The translations under genes were made by a program, and so were the position numbers. Under the pieces are notes generated by a model, which worked only from the letters and a program-made list of their open reading frames with translations, was not told where the DNA came from and searched no databases. 28,024 nt of DNA, from contig CAAGHA010000178.1 of assembly GCA_900769555.1 (NCBI GenBank), forward strand, positions 1 to 28,024, written 5' to 3'. Origin of the DNA: Bacteroidales bacterium. Lineage in GTDB: Bacteria; Bacteroidota; Bacteroidia; Bacteroidales; Paludibacteraceae. Below, piece after piece: positions 1-8,370 of this stretch. Position 1 is the stretch's first letter. Each line of letters starts with the position of its first letter.

Positions 1-83
1 TTTAAAAGACATCCATCGAGAGTAACACCCTTAGTATTCGTACCGTAGGTAGAATGTAGGATCACCGTAAATTTACGATGATC

Positions 84-121
84 AAAAAAAAATCCGCAAC
101 ACCCTTTGATAGCATTGCGGA
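84..121 (-). terminator. Rho-independent terminator of the SulP gene
   Basis: On the minus strand a 7-bp stem (TCCGCAA / TTGCGGA, positions 93-99 and 115-121) is followed by an unbroken run of nine U (84-92). It lies about 30 bases beyond the stop codon of the SulP transporter, so it most likely ends that transcript. Bases 1-83 beyond it hold no gene I can identify. Confidence 0.85.
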
Positions 122-149
122 CATTTGATTTTTTTAAAGAGAAACAATT

Positions 150-1856
150 CTATGAATTCACATATTCTGCGGATTTCTCTAACGCCTCATTAATATTTGA
201 ACAAATATTCTCTTCACCTATGATATTTTGCAATCGGGCTTTAATTAAGGTTGTACGCACCCTCTCATTTACACCGGAAAGGATAATTTTTATACCTGCT
301 TTCTGCGAATTTAAACATAATGTTTCCAAGTTATGCAATCCGGTAGAATCAATAAATGGAACTTTACGCATACGAATAACACGAACCTTAGGCAAATCGC
401 TCAAGTCTTGCATTATTTCATCAAATTTATTTGCCACACCAAAGAAATATGGTCCATCAATCTCATAAACACTAACTCCATCCGGAATCATCAACTTATC
501 CTCATGCAAAGCATAATCCGTACTATCATTTGGATCTAATTCATTATGGAATACACGTATAACCGAAGACTCTGTTGTTCTGCGAATAAACAACACAACT
601 GCTAAAAGAAGACCAATTTCAATAGCTATCGTCAAATCGAAAATCACCGTTAAAACAAAAGTAACAATCAATACAGAAAAATCCGATTTCGGTCCCTTGG
701 AAAGAGATACAAACGTTCTCCATCCACTCATATTATAAGAGACAATAATCAAAACAGCTGCCAAACAAGGCATCGGTATATATCCGACAAATTTCCCTAA
801 AAACAGTAATACCAATAACAATACAATAGCATGAATAATACCGGCAATCGGAGATCTTCCTCCGTTATTAATATTGGTCATTGTTCTTGCAATTGCACCG
901 GTTGCAGGAATTCCACCAAAAAACGGAACAACTACATTTGCAACACCCTGTGCTACAAGTTCTGTATTCGAGTTATGCTTATCCCCAATTACACCATCCG
1001 CCACCATAGCAGACAATAACGACTCGATTGCACCTAACATAGCAATTGTAAATGCTGCGGGGAAAAGTGATTGAATTACAAAAAAGAACGTCTGCCCCTC
1101 ACCCAACATCATCTCAGGAACTCTTGGTGTTGGAATTCCTGATGGCAAATCATATAAATCACCGATTGTCTGAATAGAGGTAATTCCACAATAATTTTTT
1201 AGAACTAAAACCAAAATAGTAGAAATAATAATCGCCATCAATGATCCTGGAACTTTTTTTGAAATTTTCGGAGTTATGATGATAACTAATAAACTGAAAA
1301 CCCCTACACCCAATGCCCACCAATTAATATGGGTAAAATTTTCAAAATAACACAACCATTTATGAATAAAGTCTGCCGGCACCTTCTCAATCCCCAACCC
1401 AAACAAATCATTCATTTGAGTGGAAAAGATAGTCAAAGCAATACCCCCCGTAAATCCAACAACAACCGGATATGGAACAAATTTTATCACACTACCCAAA
1501 TGAAACACACCCATCAAAATCAAAAAGATACCGGCCATAATGGTAGCAATCATCAATCCGGACAACCCATATTGTTGGATAATTCCGTAAATAATTACAA
1601 TAAATGCACCTGTCGGACCTCCGATTTGAACTTTTGTCCCCCCTAATAAGGAGATAAAAAAACCTGCAATTATCGCTGTTACCAAACCTTCAGCAGGACC
1701 AACCCCTGAGGCGATACCAAACGCAATTGCTAACGGAATTGCAACAATTCCCACTATAATTCCGGCCATTAGGTCGGTCATAAATTGCCCCTTATTATAA
1801 CTCTTCAAACAAGAGAATAATTTGGGAGCAAAAACATCTGATAATGACGCTTTCAT
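150..1856 (-). CDS. SulP-family anion permease with C-terminal STAS domain
   Basis: Inner-membrane anion transporter or antiporter of the SulP (SLC26-like) family, moving sulfate, bicarbonate or a similar anion. The exact substrate cannot be read from sequence. Residues about 20-430 are a chain of hydrophobic segments with the typical first helix around MAGIIVGIVAIPLAIAFG. Residues about 435-560 are a cytoplasmic STAS domain with the hallmark DSTG loop (VPFIDSTGLHNLE). The length of 568 residues is normal for the family. An in-frame GTG lies two codons earlier (1862), but the ATG at 1856 is the better start. It stands alone, with its own terminator just downstream and a 400-base spacer upstream. 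The family call is firm; the substrate is open. Confidence 0.93.
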   Translation of the reverse strand: MKASLSDVFAPKLFSCLKSYNKGQFMTDLMAGIIVGIVAIPLAIAFGIASGVGPAEGLVTAIIAGFFISLLGGTKVQIGGPTGAFIVIIYGIIQQYGLSGLMIATIMAGIFLILMGVFHLGSVIKFVPYPVVVGFTGGIALTIFSTQMNDLFGLGIEKVPADFIHKWLCYFENFTHINWWALGVGVFSLLVIIITPKISKKVPGSLMAIIISTILVLVLKNYCGITSIQTIGDLYDLPSGIPTPRVPEMMLGEGQTFFFVIQSLFPAAFTIAMLGAIESLLSAMVADGVIGDKHNSNTELVAQGVANVVVPFFGGIPATGAIARTMTNINNGGRSPIAGIIHAIVLLLVLLFLGKFVGYIPMPCLAAVLIIVSYNMSGWRTFVSLSKGPKSDFSVLIVTFVLTVIFDLTIAIEIGLLLAVVLFIRRTTESSVIRVFHNELDPNDSTDYALHEDKLMIPDGVSVYEIDGPYFFGVANKFDEIMQDLSDLPKVRVIRMRKVPFIDSTGLHNLETLCLNSQKAGIKIILSGVNERVRTTLIKARLQNIIGEENICSNINEALEKSAEYVNS

Positions 1857-1862
1857 ACCCAC

Positions 1863-2119
1863 AAAGATATATCTTATAACAAATTAAACATTAATTCTAA
1901 ACCATGGCCTTGTCTTCTTCCTTTCGTTTCCCAACAAAGGTCAAATTATTTTAGAAATCACGATTGGTCAATAATACATCAATAAACATTTTGTACCACA
2001 ACACTCAAACCTACTCCGTTTCTAAAAATTATGCAAATTTAACTAATAAATTTCAAACCTAAAATAAACTATTATTAAAAAGTGTTCTATAACATCATTT
2101 TATTCAAAAATTTACTTTA
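1863..2119. other. AT-rich intergenic spacer upstream of SulP
   Basis: No gene is visible. This spacer must hold the SulP promoter (minus strand), but I find no exact TAnnTTTG -7 element. It runs into the R2 repeat that begins at 2120. Confidence 0.5.
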
Positions 2120-2270
2120 GGTAAGTTCTATAAATTCACCGTTTTTAATTAAAAAATATAAATTGCAGAGAGAGATAAACTTTTCGGTTCTTTATTTGAT
2201 TTATTTCGGCAACTAAGATCCACTCGAAATAAATTCAAAAATTCCATGAAATAAATTTATAGAACCTACC
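2120..2270. repeat. R2 repeat, long form, with inverted ends
   Basis: A 151-base non-coding element whose ends are inverted copies: GGTAAGTTCTATAAATTCA at the left, and at the right a block whose reverse complement starts GGTAGGTTCTATAAATTTA. The same end sequence recurs at 16055-16107, and in weaker form near 15115, 27824 and 27921. It sits immediately after the terminator of nfnB. It looks like a small non-autonomous mobile element, but no transposase of this type is in the window. Confidence 0.7.
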
Positions 2271-2272
2271 AT

Positions 2273-2309
2273 AAAAAAAAAATCGGTATCTCTCAATAAA
2301 AGATACCGA
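2273..2309 (-). terminator. Rho-independent terminator of the nfn operon
   Basis: On the minus strand a 9-bp perfect stem (2283-2291 with 2301-2309, core TCGGTATCT) is followed by about ten U. It lies 20 bases past the nfnB stop codon and ends the nfnA-nfnB transcript. Confidence 0.9.
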
Positions 2310-2328
2310 CCCCTTTATAACAAAAACT

Positions 2329-3777
2329 CTACTTACTCAAATAGTCATGCATGGCTTTTGCAGCAGAACGCCCATCACCCATTGCCAAAATCACAGTAGC
2401 ACCTCCTCGTACAATATCTCCACCCGCAAAAATCATCGGAATAGAAGATTGCATACTATCATTAACAATAATCGTACCCTTTGCAGAGATGTCCAAGCCC
2501 TCAACAGAGTTAGGAATGATAGGGTTTGGAGAAACACCAATACTAACGACAACCAAATCCACTTCAACCTCTTCAACAGCTCCCGATATTTCAACCGGAG
2601 AACGTCTACCAGAAGCATCCGGTTCACCTAATTCCATCTTTTGCAATCGCATCAAATTAACACGACCAGTTTCATCTCCCAGATACTCAATAGGATTATG
2701 CAAAGTCATAAACTCTACACCCTCTTCTTTGGCATGTTTCACCTCCTCTAAACGCGCAGGCATCTCCTCTTCAGAACGACGATAAACAATTATAGCCCTA
2801 TCAGCACCCATTCTTAATGCAGTACGAACAGAATCCATCGCCGTATTTCCTCCGCCAATAACAGCCACCTTACGTCCTTTTAATACCGGAGTATCAGACT
2901 CCTCATCACCGGCATTCATTAAATTAACTCGAGTAAGATATTCATTCGACGACATCACACCGATTAAATTCTCACCCGGAATATTCATAAAGCGAGGCAA
3001 TCCTGCACCACTTGCCACAAATACACCCTTAAAACCATCCGCCTTAAGATCATCAACAGAAATTGTTTTACCTACAATACAATCTTTCACAAACTCAACG
3101 CCCATCTTTGATAAGTTTGCAATCTCCGCATCAACAATAAAATTTGGCAAACGAAATTCTGGAATACCATATTTTAGGACACCTCCAATTTCGTGAAGCG
3201 CTTCGAAAACAGTTACAGAGTATCCCAATTTAGCCATATCTCCGGCAAAAGACAAACCAGAAGGACCTGAACCAACAACTGCTACCTTAATACCATTTTT
3301 AGAAGATATTTCCGGAACAGAAATCATTCCACTTTCTCTCTCATAATCAGCTGCAAAACGTTCCAAATTACCGATTGCAACCGCCTCTTTCTTCAATTTT
3401 AATTTATAGAAGCATTGTGATTCACACTGTTTTTCTTGAGGACAAACGCGACCACAAACAGCTGGTAACGCACTTGTTTCTTTCAAAACCTTAGCCGCCA
3501 AAAGAAACTCACCCCTCTCTATATTTTTTATGAATCCGGGTATATTAATAGAAACAGGACACCCTTTCATACAAGTAGGATTAGGACAATCTAAGCAACG
3601 CTTAGCCTCCTGCATCGCTTGTTCTTTGGTAAGTCCTTGATTCACCTCTTCTCTAACTCTTGCACGATAATGAGCATTTAACTCATTCATCGGGATGCGA
3701 GGTATCTCTGTACGTTCTTTATTTTTTATTGTTTGGCGTAACTCCTCGCGCCAAGCTACATTTCTATCTTCCGCCAT
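2329..3777 (-). CDS. nfnB: NADPH-dependent oxidoreductase, GltD/NfnB-like large subunit
   Basis: A 482-residue flavoprotein of the glutamate synthase small-subunit family. Near the N-terminus it carries the Cys-rich ferredoxin-like region (CLDCPNPTCMKGCPVSI, then CGRVCPQEKQCESQC) that binds 4Fe-4S clusters. Two Rossmann folds follow: VVGSGPSGLSFAGDM for FAD and VIGGGNTAMDSVRTAL for NADPH, ending with the conserved FAGGD segment. It directly follows an FNR-like partner gene with no large GltB subunit nearby. That pairing is typical of NfnAB, the NADH-dependent ferredoxin:NADP+ oxidoreductase (also annotated as sulfide dehydrogenase or gltA), so I infer a transhydrogenase role in the cytoplasm. 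A TTG codon at 3783 touches the upstream stop, but the ATG at 3777 is the likely start. It is co-transcribed with nfnA and ends at a strong terminator. Confidence 0.9.
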   Translation of the reverse strand: MAEDRNVAWREELRQTIKNKERTEIPRIPMNELNAHYRARVREEVNQGLTKEQAMQEAKRCLDCPNPTCMKGCPVSINIPGFIKNIERGEFLLAAKVLKETSALPAVCGRVCPQEKQCESQCFYKLKLKKEAVAIGNLERFAADYERESGMISVPEISSKNGIKVAVVGSGPSGLSFAGDMAKLGYSVTVFEALHEIGGVLKYGIPEFRLPNFIVDAEIANLSKMGVEFVKDCIVGKTISVDDLKADGFKGVFVASGAGLPRFMNIPGENLIGVMSSNEYLTRVNLMNAGDEESDTPVLKGRKVAVIGGGNTAMDSVRTALRMGADRAIIVYRRSEEEMPARLEEVKHAKEEGVEFMTLHNPIEYLGDETGRVNLMRLQKMELGEPDASGRRSPVEISGAVEEVEVDLVVVSIGVSPNPIIPNSVEGLDISAKGTIIVNDSMQSSIPMIFAGGDIVRGGATVILAMGDGRSAAKAMHDYLSK

Positions 3778-3783
3778 AACCAA

Positions 3784-4602
3784 TTATTTACCAATTTTAT
3801 ACATATCAGCTTTCTCCAAATCTTTGTAGGCCCCCATACGCATCAACATTTCATCGAAATCCACTTGATGAGCATCAAATTCCGGACCATCTACACAGAC
3901 AAATTTGGTTTTTCCTCCAACAGTAACACGGCAAGCTCCACACATCCCTGTACCATCCACCATAATCGTGTTTAATGATGCAATCGTTGGTAGCTCATAT
4001 CTTTTTGTTAATAACGAAACAAACTTCATCATTATTGCAGGTCCGATTGTTACACATAAATCAACCTTTTCTCTATTTATAATTTCTTCTATCCCTTGTG
4101 TCACCAATCCTTGCTTCCCATACGAACCATCATCAGTCATAACAACCACCTCATCCGAAAATGCTCGCATTTGCTCCTCCATAATGATTAAATCCTTTGT
4201 ACGCGCAGCCAAAACGGTTATCACCTTATTCCCAGCTCTTTTCAGAGCCTCAACAATAGGCAATAGCGGAGCAACACCCACACCACCTCCGGCACAAACA
4301 ACAGTCCCAAAGTTTTCTATGTGAGTAGCCTTACCCAAAGGACCTACTAAGTCTGTAATTTCATCTCCGACATTTAAACTACATAACTTAGAAGAAGAAA
4401 CACCGATCTTCTGAACAACCAAAGTTATTGTCCCCTTTTCTACATCTGCACCGGCAATTGTCAACGGCATACGCTCACCCTTTTCCCCGACACGAACAAT
4501 CACAAAATGACCTGCTTTTCGAGATTTTGCAATCAATGGTGCTTCTACCTCCAACTTGACTACATTTTCCGAGAAAAATTCCTTACTAACAATTTTGTTC
4601 AT
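3784..4602 (-). CDS. nfnA: FNR-like FAD/NAD(P) and 2Fe-2S subunit, NfnA / sulfide dehydrogenase subunit
   Basis: A 272-residue protein of the dihydroorotate dehydrogenase electron-transfer / ferredoxin-NADP reductase family. It has an N-terminal FAD-binding beta barrel (MPLTIAGADVEKGTITLVV), a nucleotide-binding half starting CAGGGVGVAPLLPIVEALK, and a C-terminal Cys motif (DGTGMCGACRVTVGGKTKFVC) that holds a 2Fe-2S cluster. Together with the downstream GltD-like subunit it would form the electron-bifurcating Nfn transhydrogenase. The reading frame opens at 4635, but the extra eleven codons are unlike the family and the ATG at 4602 gives the usual MNKIVSKEFF start. The stop codon lies just six bases before the nfnB ATG, so the two are translationally close-coupled. 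Confidence 0.88.
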   Translation of the reverse strand: MNKIVSKEFFSENVVKLEVEAPLIAKSRKAGHFVIVRVGEKGERMPLTIAGADVEKGTITLVVQKIGVSSSKLCSLNVGDEITDLVGPLGKATHIENFGTVVCAGGGVGVAPLLPIVEALKRAGNKVITVLAARTKDLIIMEEQMRAFSDEVVVMTDDGSYGKQGLVTQGIEEIINREKVDLCVTIGPAIMMKFVSLLTKRYELPTIASLNTIMVDGTGMCGACRVTVGGKTKFVCVDGPEFDAHQVDFDEMLMRMGAYKDLEKADMYKIGK

Positions 4603-4710
4603 CCTTATACTATTTAAACAACATCTAAGAAACAAACAACGATTTAATATTTAGTATTCTAATAAAATTTCAACCAAATAGAATCAATTTGTTCATTCCA
4701 TAATATTTTG

Positions 4711-4718
4711 CAAAAGTA
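4711..4718 (-). promoter_or_regulatory. Candidate -7 element of the nfnA-nfnB operon
   Basis: The minus strand reads TACTTTTG, a match to the Bacteroidetes -7 consensus TAnnTTTG, about 108 bases before the nfnA ATG. No clear -33 partner is seen, so this is only a candidate. Confidence 0.35.
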
Positions 4719-4810
4719 GATAAAAATTTCAAGATATAAACCGAAATAAAAAAAAATATCCATAATTTTCACATTAGACTTTTCTCTCTTAAAGAATGTC
4801 TAAGAATATG

Positions 4811-4824
4811 TCCTATATATAGGA
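4811..4824. promoter_or_regulatory. 14-bp perfect palindrome in the clpB upstream region
   Basis: TCCTATATATAGGA is a perfect dyad in the divergent nfnA/clpB spacer, six bases before the first copy of the tandem CTGCC motif. It could be a protein-binding site, but short AT-rich palindromes also arise by chance. Confidence 0.3.
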
Positions 4825-4829
4825 TACAA

Positions 4830-4881
4830 CTGCCGTTACGTCTTGATTTATTGTAAACAATCTGCCATTTTGTCTTGTTTA
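4830..4881 (+). promoter_or_regulatory. Tandem direct motif CTGCCnTTnnGTCTTG upstream of clpB
   Basis: Two copies of a 21-base motif begin at 4830 and 4862, exactly 32 bases (about three helical turns) apart. They share CTGCC, TT, GTCTTG and a trailing TTTA, and the intervening bases differ. They lie 69-120 bases before the clpB ATG. ClpB is a heat-shock chaperone, so I infer an operator or alternative promoter for the stress response. The binding protein is unknown. Confidence 0.45.
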
Positions 4882-4949
4882 TCTTATCATCTACCAATGG
4901 CAAACTTTTTGAATTACATCTTACGTCAAACGCTTAAAAAATAAAAATT

Positions 4950-7541
4950 ATGAATTTTAACAATTTTACAATCAAGAGTCAAGAGGCCATACAAGAGGCT
5001 ATCAATCTTGCACAAAGTGCAGGACAACAAGTTATTGAGCCGGCTCACATATTGGTAGGCGTATTGAAAAAGGGAGAAAATACAACCAACTTTTTGTTCA
5101 ACAAAACAGGAGTTAATTTATCTATTGTAAATTCTTCCGCAACAAAAATAATTGAAAATCTACCAAGAGTAAGCGGAGCCGGAGAACCCTATCTTTCTAA
5201 TGAAGCGGTTAAGGTTTTGCAAAATGCAAATGATTTGTCAAAAAAGGAAAATGACCAATATGTTTCGCTGGAATTTATCCTTTTAGCTTTGCTAACAACA
5301 CCTAGTCAGATTGCAACACTTTTGAAAGATGCCGGACTATCAGAGTCGGAACTTCGGAAAGCGATTGCAGAACTTCGAAAAGGAAGTAAAGTAAACAATC
5401 AATCTGCCGAGGATTCTTACGATTCTCTTAATAGATATGCAATCAACTTAAACGAAAAAGCGCGTTCCGGAAAATTGGATCCTGTAATCGGCCGGGATGA
5501 TGAGATTCGTCGTGTGTTGCAAATTTTAAGTAGAAGAACAAAAAACAACCCGATTTTAGTGGGTGAACCCGGAACAGGAAAAACAGCTATTGCCGAAGGG
5601 TTGGCTCATCGTATTATAAGAGGTGATGTTCCTGAAAATTTGGTCAGCAAACAAATCTACTCACTAGATATGGGAGCTGTAATTGCAGGTGCTAAGTATA
5701 AGGGAGAATTTGAAGAGCGCCTTAAGGCTGTGATAAACGAGGTTGTTCAATCGGATGGAGAAATTATCTTATTTATTGATGAAATTCACACTTTAGTTGG
5801 TGCAGGAAAGAGTGATGGTGCAATGGATGCTGCCAACATTTTGAAACCGGCATTGGCTCGGGGGGAACTTCGCGCCATCGGAGCTACCACTCTGGATGAA
5901 TATCAAAAGTATTTTGAAAAAGATAAGGCTTTGGAACGTCGTTTTCAAATGGTCATGGTAAATGAACCGGATGAGGCGGATTCTATCTCTATTCTTCGCG
6001 GAATCAAAGAACGCTACGAGAACCATCATCAGGTGCGCATCAAAGATGAAGCAATTATTGCGGCTGTTGAACTCTCGAACAGGTACATCACAGACCGATT
6101 CTTACCGGACAAAGCCATTGATTTAATTGATGAAGCAGCGGCTAAACTTCGTTTAGAAATTAACTCAGTTCCGGAAGAATTAGATACTAAAGAGCGTGAA
6201 ATCATGCAATTGGAAATTGAGCGTGAGGCTATCAAACGTGAAAACGACGAGGCAAAATTAGAACTCCTCAATAAAGAGATCTCTCGACTTAAAGAAGAGA
6301 GCCAAGATTTACGTGCTAAATGGAATTCAGAAAAGAGTCTTATCGATGAAATTCAAAAGGAAAAAGTTAATATCGAAAACTTAAAATTTGAAGCGGAACG
6401 CGCCGAACGGGAAGGTAATTACGAAAAGGTTGCGGAAATTCGTTACGGAAAAATCAAAAGTGCCGAGACAAAAATTAAGTCTATCCAAGAGAAATTAGAT
6501 GAGATTCAAACCAATTCACCTCTAATCAAGGAGGAGATTAATAGTGAGGATATTGCGGATATTGTTTCCAGATGGACAGGTATTCCGGTTAGCAAAATGA
6601 TGCAAAGTGAAAAGAATAAATTGCTTAATTTGGAAGAGGAGTTGCATAAACGAGTGATAGGGCAAGACGAGGCAATAACAGCTATTTCTGATGCTATTAG
6701 AAGGAGCCGCGCAGGCTTACAAGATCCTAAAAAGCCGATTGGTTCGTTTATCTTCTTGGGAACTACCGGTGTCGGCAAAACGGAGTTGGCAAAAGCATTG
6801 GCAGAATTTCTGTTTGATGATGAAAACATGATGACTCGTATCGATATGTCTGAATACCAAGAGAAATTTTCCGTCACTCGCCTTATCGGGTCTCCTCCGG
6901 GATATGTAGGTTATGATGAGGGAGGACAATTGACCGAAGCAATTCGTAGAAAGCCTTACTCAGTTGTATTGTTTGATGAAATTGAAAAGGCTCATCCGGA
7001 TGTTTTTAATACGTTGTTGCAAGTTTTGGATGATGGACGATTAACCGATAATAAGGGGCGTGTAGTCAATTTTAAAAATACGATCATCATCATGACTTCC
7101 AATTTGGGCTCTGACCTTATTCGCGAGCAATTTGAGAAAATGAATGATGCTAATCGTGACGAGGTTATTGAGAAAGCGAAAAACGATGTTCTTGAAATGC
7201 TTAAAATCACCATACGTCCGGAGTTTTTGAATCGTATTGATGAGATCATTATGTTTACACCTCTCTCTAAAAAGGAAACTTTGAAAATTGTTGAATTACA
7301 AATTAAAAATGTTCAAAAATTGATGGATTCGAATGGTATTGAAATGCAATTAACAACTCAAGCAATGAATTTCTTAGCTGAGAAAGGATATGATCCTCAA
7401 TTTGGAGCTCGCCCAATCAAACGTGTGATTCAAAAACTGTTGCTCAATGAGTTATCTAAATCATTGATTGCTCAAACCATCAACAGAGAAAAACCTATCG
7501 TTGTGGAGGCGGATGGAGAGAGATTATCATTCTCCAATTAA
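4950..7541 (+). CDS. clpB: ATP-dependent disaggregase ClpB
   Basis: A full-length 863-residue ClpB/Hsp104. The protein is a cytoplasmic hexamer that threads aggregated polypeptides through its pore with DnaK help. Visible in order: the N-terminal Clp_N repeat domain (1 to about 145); the first AAA+ domain with Walker A GEPGTGKT (205-212), Walker B LFIDEIH and pore motif AKYKGEFEER; the long middle coiled coil (about 400-530) that separates ClpB from ClpA and ClpC; the second AAA+ domain with Walker A GTTGVGKT (604-611), pore motif PPGYVGYDEGG and Walker B VVLFDEIEKAH; and the C-terminal D2-small domain with GARPIKRVIQ. No ClpP-binding IGF/L loop is evident. The gene is monocistronic, preceded by a tandem motif. 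Its stop codon directly abuts an R1 repeat. Confidence 0.98.
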   Translation: MNFNNFTIKSQEAIQEAINLAQSAGQQVIEPAHILVGVLKKGENTTNFLFNKTGVNLSIVNSSATKIIENLPRVSGAGEPYLSNEAVKVLQNANDLSKKENDQYVSLEFILLALLTTPSQIATLLKDAGLSESELRKAIAELRKGSKVNNQSAEDSYDSLNRYAINLNEKARSGKLDPVIGRDDEIRRVLQILSRRTKNNPILVGEPGTGKTAIAEGLAHRIIRGDVPENLVSKQIYSLDMGAVIAGAKYKGEFEERLKAVINEVVQSDGEIILFIDEIHTLVGAGKSDGAMDAANILKPALARGELRAIGATTLDEYQKYFEKDKALERRFQMVMVNEPDEADSISILRGIKERYENHHQVRIKDEAIIAAVELSNRYITDRFLPDKAIDLIDEAAAKLRLEINSVPEELDTKEREIMQLEIEREAIKRENDEAKLELLNKEISRLKEESQDLRAKWNSEKSLIDEIQKEKVNIENLKFEAERAEREGNYEKVAEIRYGKIKSAETKIKSIQEKLDEIQTNSPLIKEEINSEDIADIVSRWTGIPVSKMMQSEKNKLLNLEEELHKRVIGQDEAITAISDAIRRSRAGLQDPKKPIGSFIFLGTTGVGKTELAKALAEFLFDDENMMTRIDMSEYQEKFSVTRLIGSPPGYVGYDEGGQLTEAIRRKPYSVVLFDEIEKAHPDVFNTLLQVLDDGRLTDNKGRVVNFKNTIIIMTSNLGSDLIREQFEKMNDANRDEVIEKAKNDVLEMLKITIRPEFLNRIDEIIMFTPLSKKETLKIVELQIKNVQKLMDSNGIEMQLTTQAMNFLAEKGYDPQFGARPIKRVIQKLLLNELSKSLIAQTINREKPIVVEADGERLSFSN

Positions 7542-7610
7542 GAAGCTGTTTAAATTTTATTACTGAATTGATTTTGAGTTTCACTCTCTTTTTTTAATTT
7601 AAACAACTTC
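7542..7610. repeat. R1 repeat, short form, flanked by TAA
   Basis: A 69-base element with inverted ends GAAGCTGTTTAAATTT and AAATTTAAACAACTTC. It is flanked on both sides by TAA, and the left TAA is the clpB stop codon. Its interior (TTTGAGTTTCACTCTC) matches part of the 194-base form at 17147-17340. The imperfect hairpin it forms may also serve as the clpB transcript end. I read it as a deleted derivative of a MITE-like element. Confidence 0.75.
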
Positions 7611-7777
7611 TAAGAAGTTTTTGTTGTATTGTGAAAATTTCTTTATCAGGTCGAAACGATTTTGATGGTAATTATGTGCCGGTTGATTATAAAAGTCAAC
7701 TTTACTAAAAGAGGTATTATCAAATTGATAATCTGACCCGCAAAAAGATGGACGCATTAATAAGATAGTTTATAGGT

Positions 7778-7814
7778 AAAGAGTTCGGTATCGTTCCGGA
7801 CTCTTTCTTTTTAG
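7778..7814 (+). terminator. Rho-independent terminator without an obvious gene
   Basis: An 11-bp stem with one G-U pair (AAAGAGTTCGG with CCGGACTCTTT), a 7-base loop and a T-rich tail (CTTTTTAG) is oriented for the plus strand. It lies 240 bases after clpB. Bases 7612-7777 between them hold no intact gene, so it may end clpB read-through or belong to a lost gene. Confidence 0.6.
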
Positions 7815-7929
7815 TCTCCGCTTAATCTTGTAATTTTTGTAGTAATTAACATAAGTCTTCAATAGATGGCTTTAGGCTTGGTTATTTAAACTTATAAAGA
7901 AGGGAGACTCAAAAGAATTTCTTGAGAAA

Positions 7930-8247
7930 CTCCGTGACTTGGAAATTACTTACACGCCGAGCTTTTATCTTCTCGGCATTTACAGGCTTGTCATACATCG
8001 ATATACAGCGACTACACCCATCAAACATAGTGTTACATTACCTAACCTAATGTGATACGGTTCTGTATCCACTAGATAGGCATAATGGATGGTGTAAAGG
8101 AGAATCTTTCCTATCACGACAGTAGGCACACATTCGGAACGCTTATGCTATCAGCCGGTATTCCGATTGAAAGCATAAGTAAGATGATGGGACATACAAA
8201 CATAAGAACTACACTGTTGAGTCAACTAACAAGTGCGAAATTATAAA
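7930..8247 (+). pseudogene. Degraded tyrosine recombinase (integrase), catalytic-domain remnants
   Basis: Two separated in-frame fragments are recognisable as the catalytic half of a Bacteroidetes site-specific integrase. The first (about 7955-8047) translates as RRAFIFSAFTGLSYIDIQRL, the region around the first catalytic Arg helix. It ends at an in-frame stop. The second (8082-8247) includes LSYHDSRHTFGTLMLSAGIP and SKMMGHTNIRTT, which carry the HxxR and the downstream His of the active site. After TNIRTT the normal tail with the nucleophilic Tyr is replaced by LLSQLTSAKL and a stop. The N-terminal half is missing or unrecognisable. The gene cannot be functional. It lies between core clpB and the accessory cluster, so it probably records the insertion that brought the island. 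Confidence 0.8.
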
Positions 8248-8370
8248 AATTGTCTAAAGAACTCATTTTTAGGGGAAGACAAATTCAATTTTTCTCTATG
8301 TCTTAAATTAATCTTTTTCTGCACCTTTTTTACCGTAAACTTTTTGCAATATTCCTTAAGCAACAATTTT
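8248..8370. other. Spacer without recognisable feature
   Basis: An AT-rich 123-base stretch between the integrase relic and the 3' end of the minus-strand cluster. I see no terminator-grade hairpin and no coding signal. Confidence 0.4.

Noticed and set aside
1..83. Short dyad GTAAATTTAC at the window edge
   Set aside because: Too short and cut by the window border; no gene or RNA can be assigned.
4607..4630. R1-like half end (TTTAAACAACATCTAAGAA) near the nfnA start
   Set aside because: Only about 18 bases match and no partner end is found; could be chance in AT-rich DNA.
5793..7249. Several antisense frames of 70-120 codons opposite clpB
   Set aside because: They mirror the codon pattern of a strongly conserved gene and have no domain or start signal of their own.
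7612..7777. Possible coding remnant (frame giving NYVPVDYKSQLY)
   Set aside because: The frame is interrupted within 50 codons and I cannot relate it to any family.
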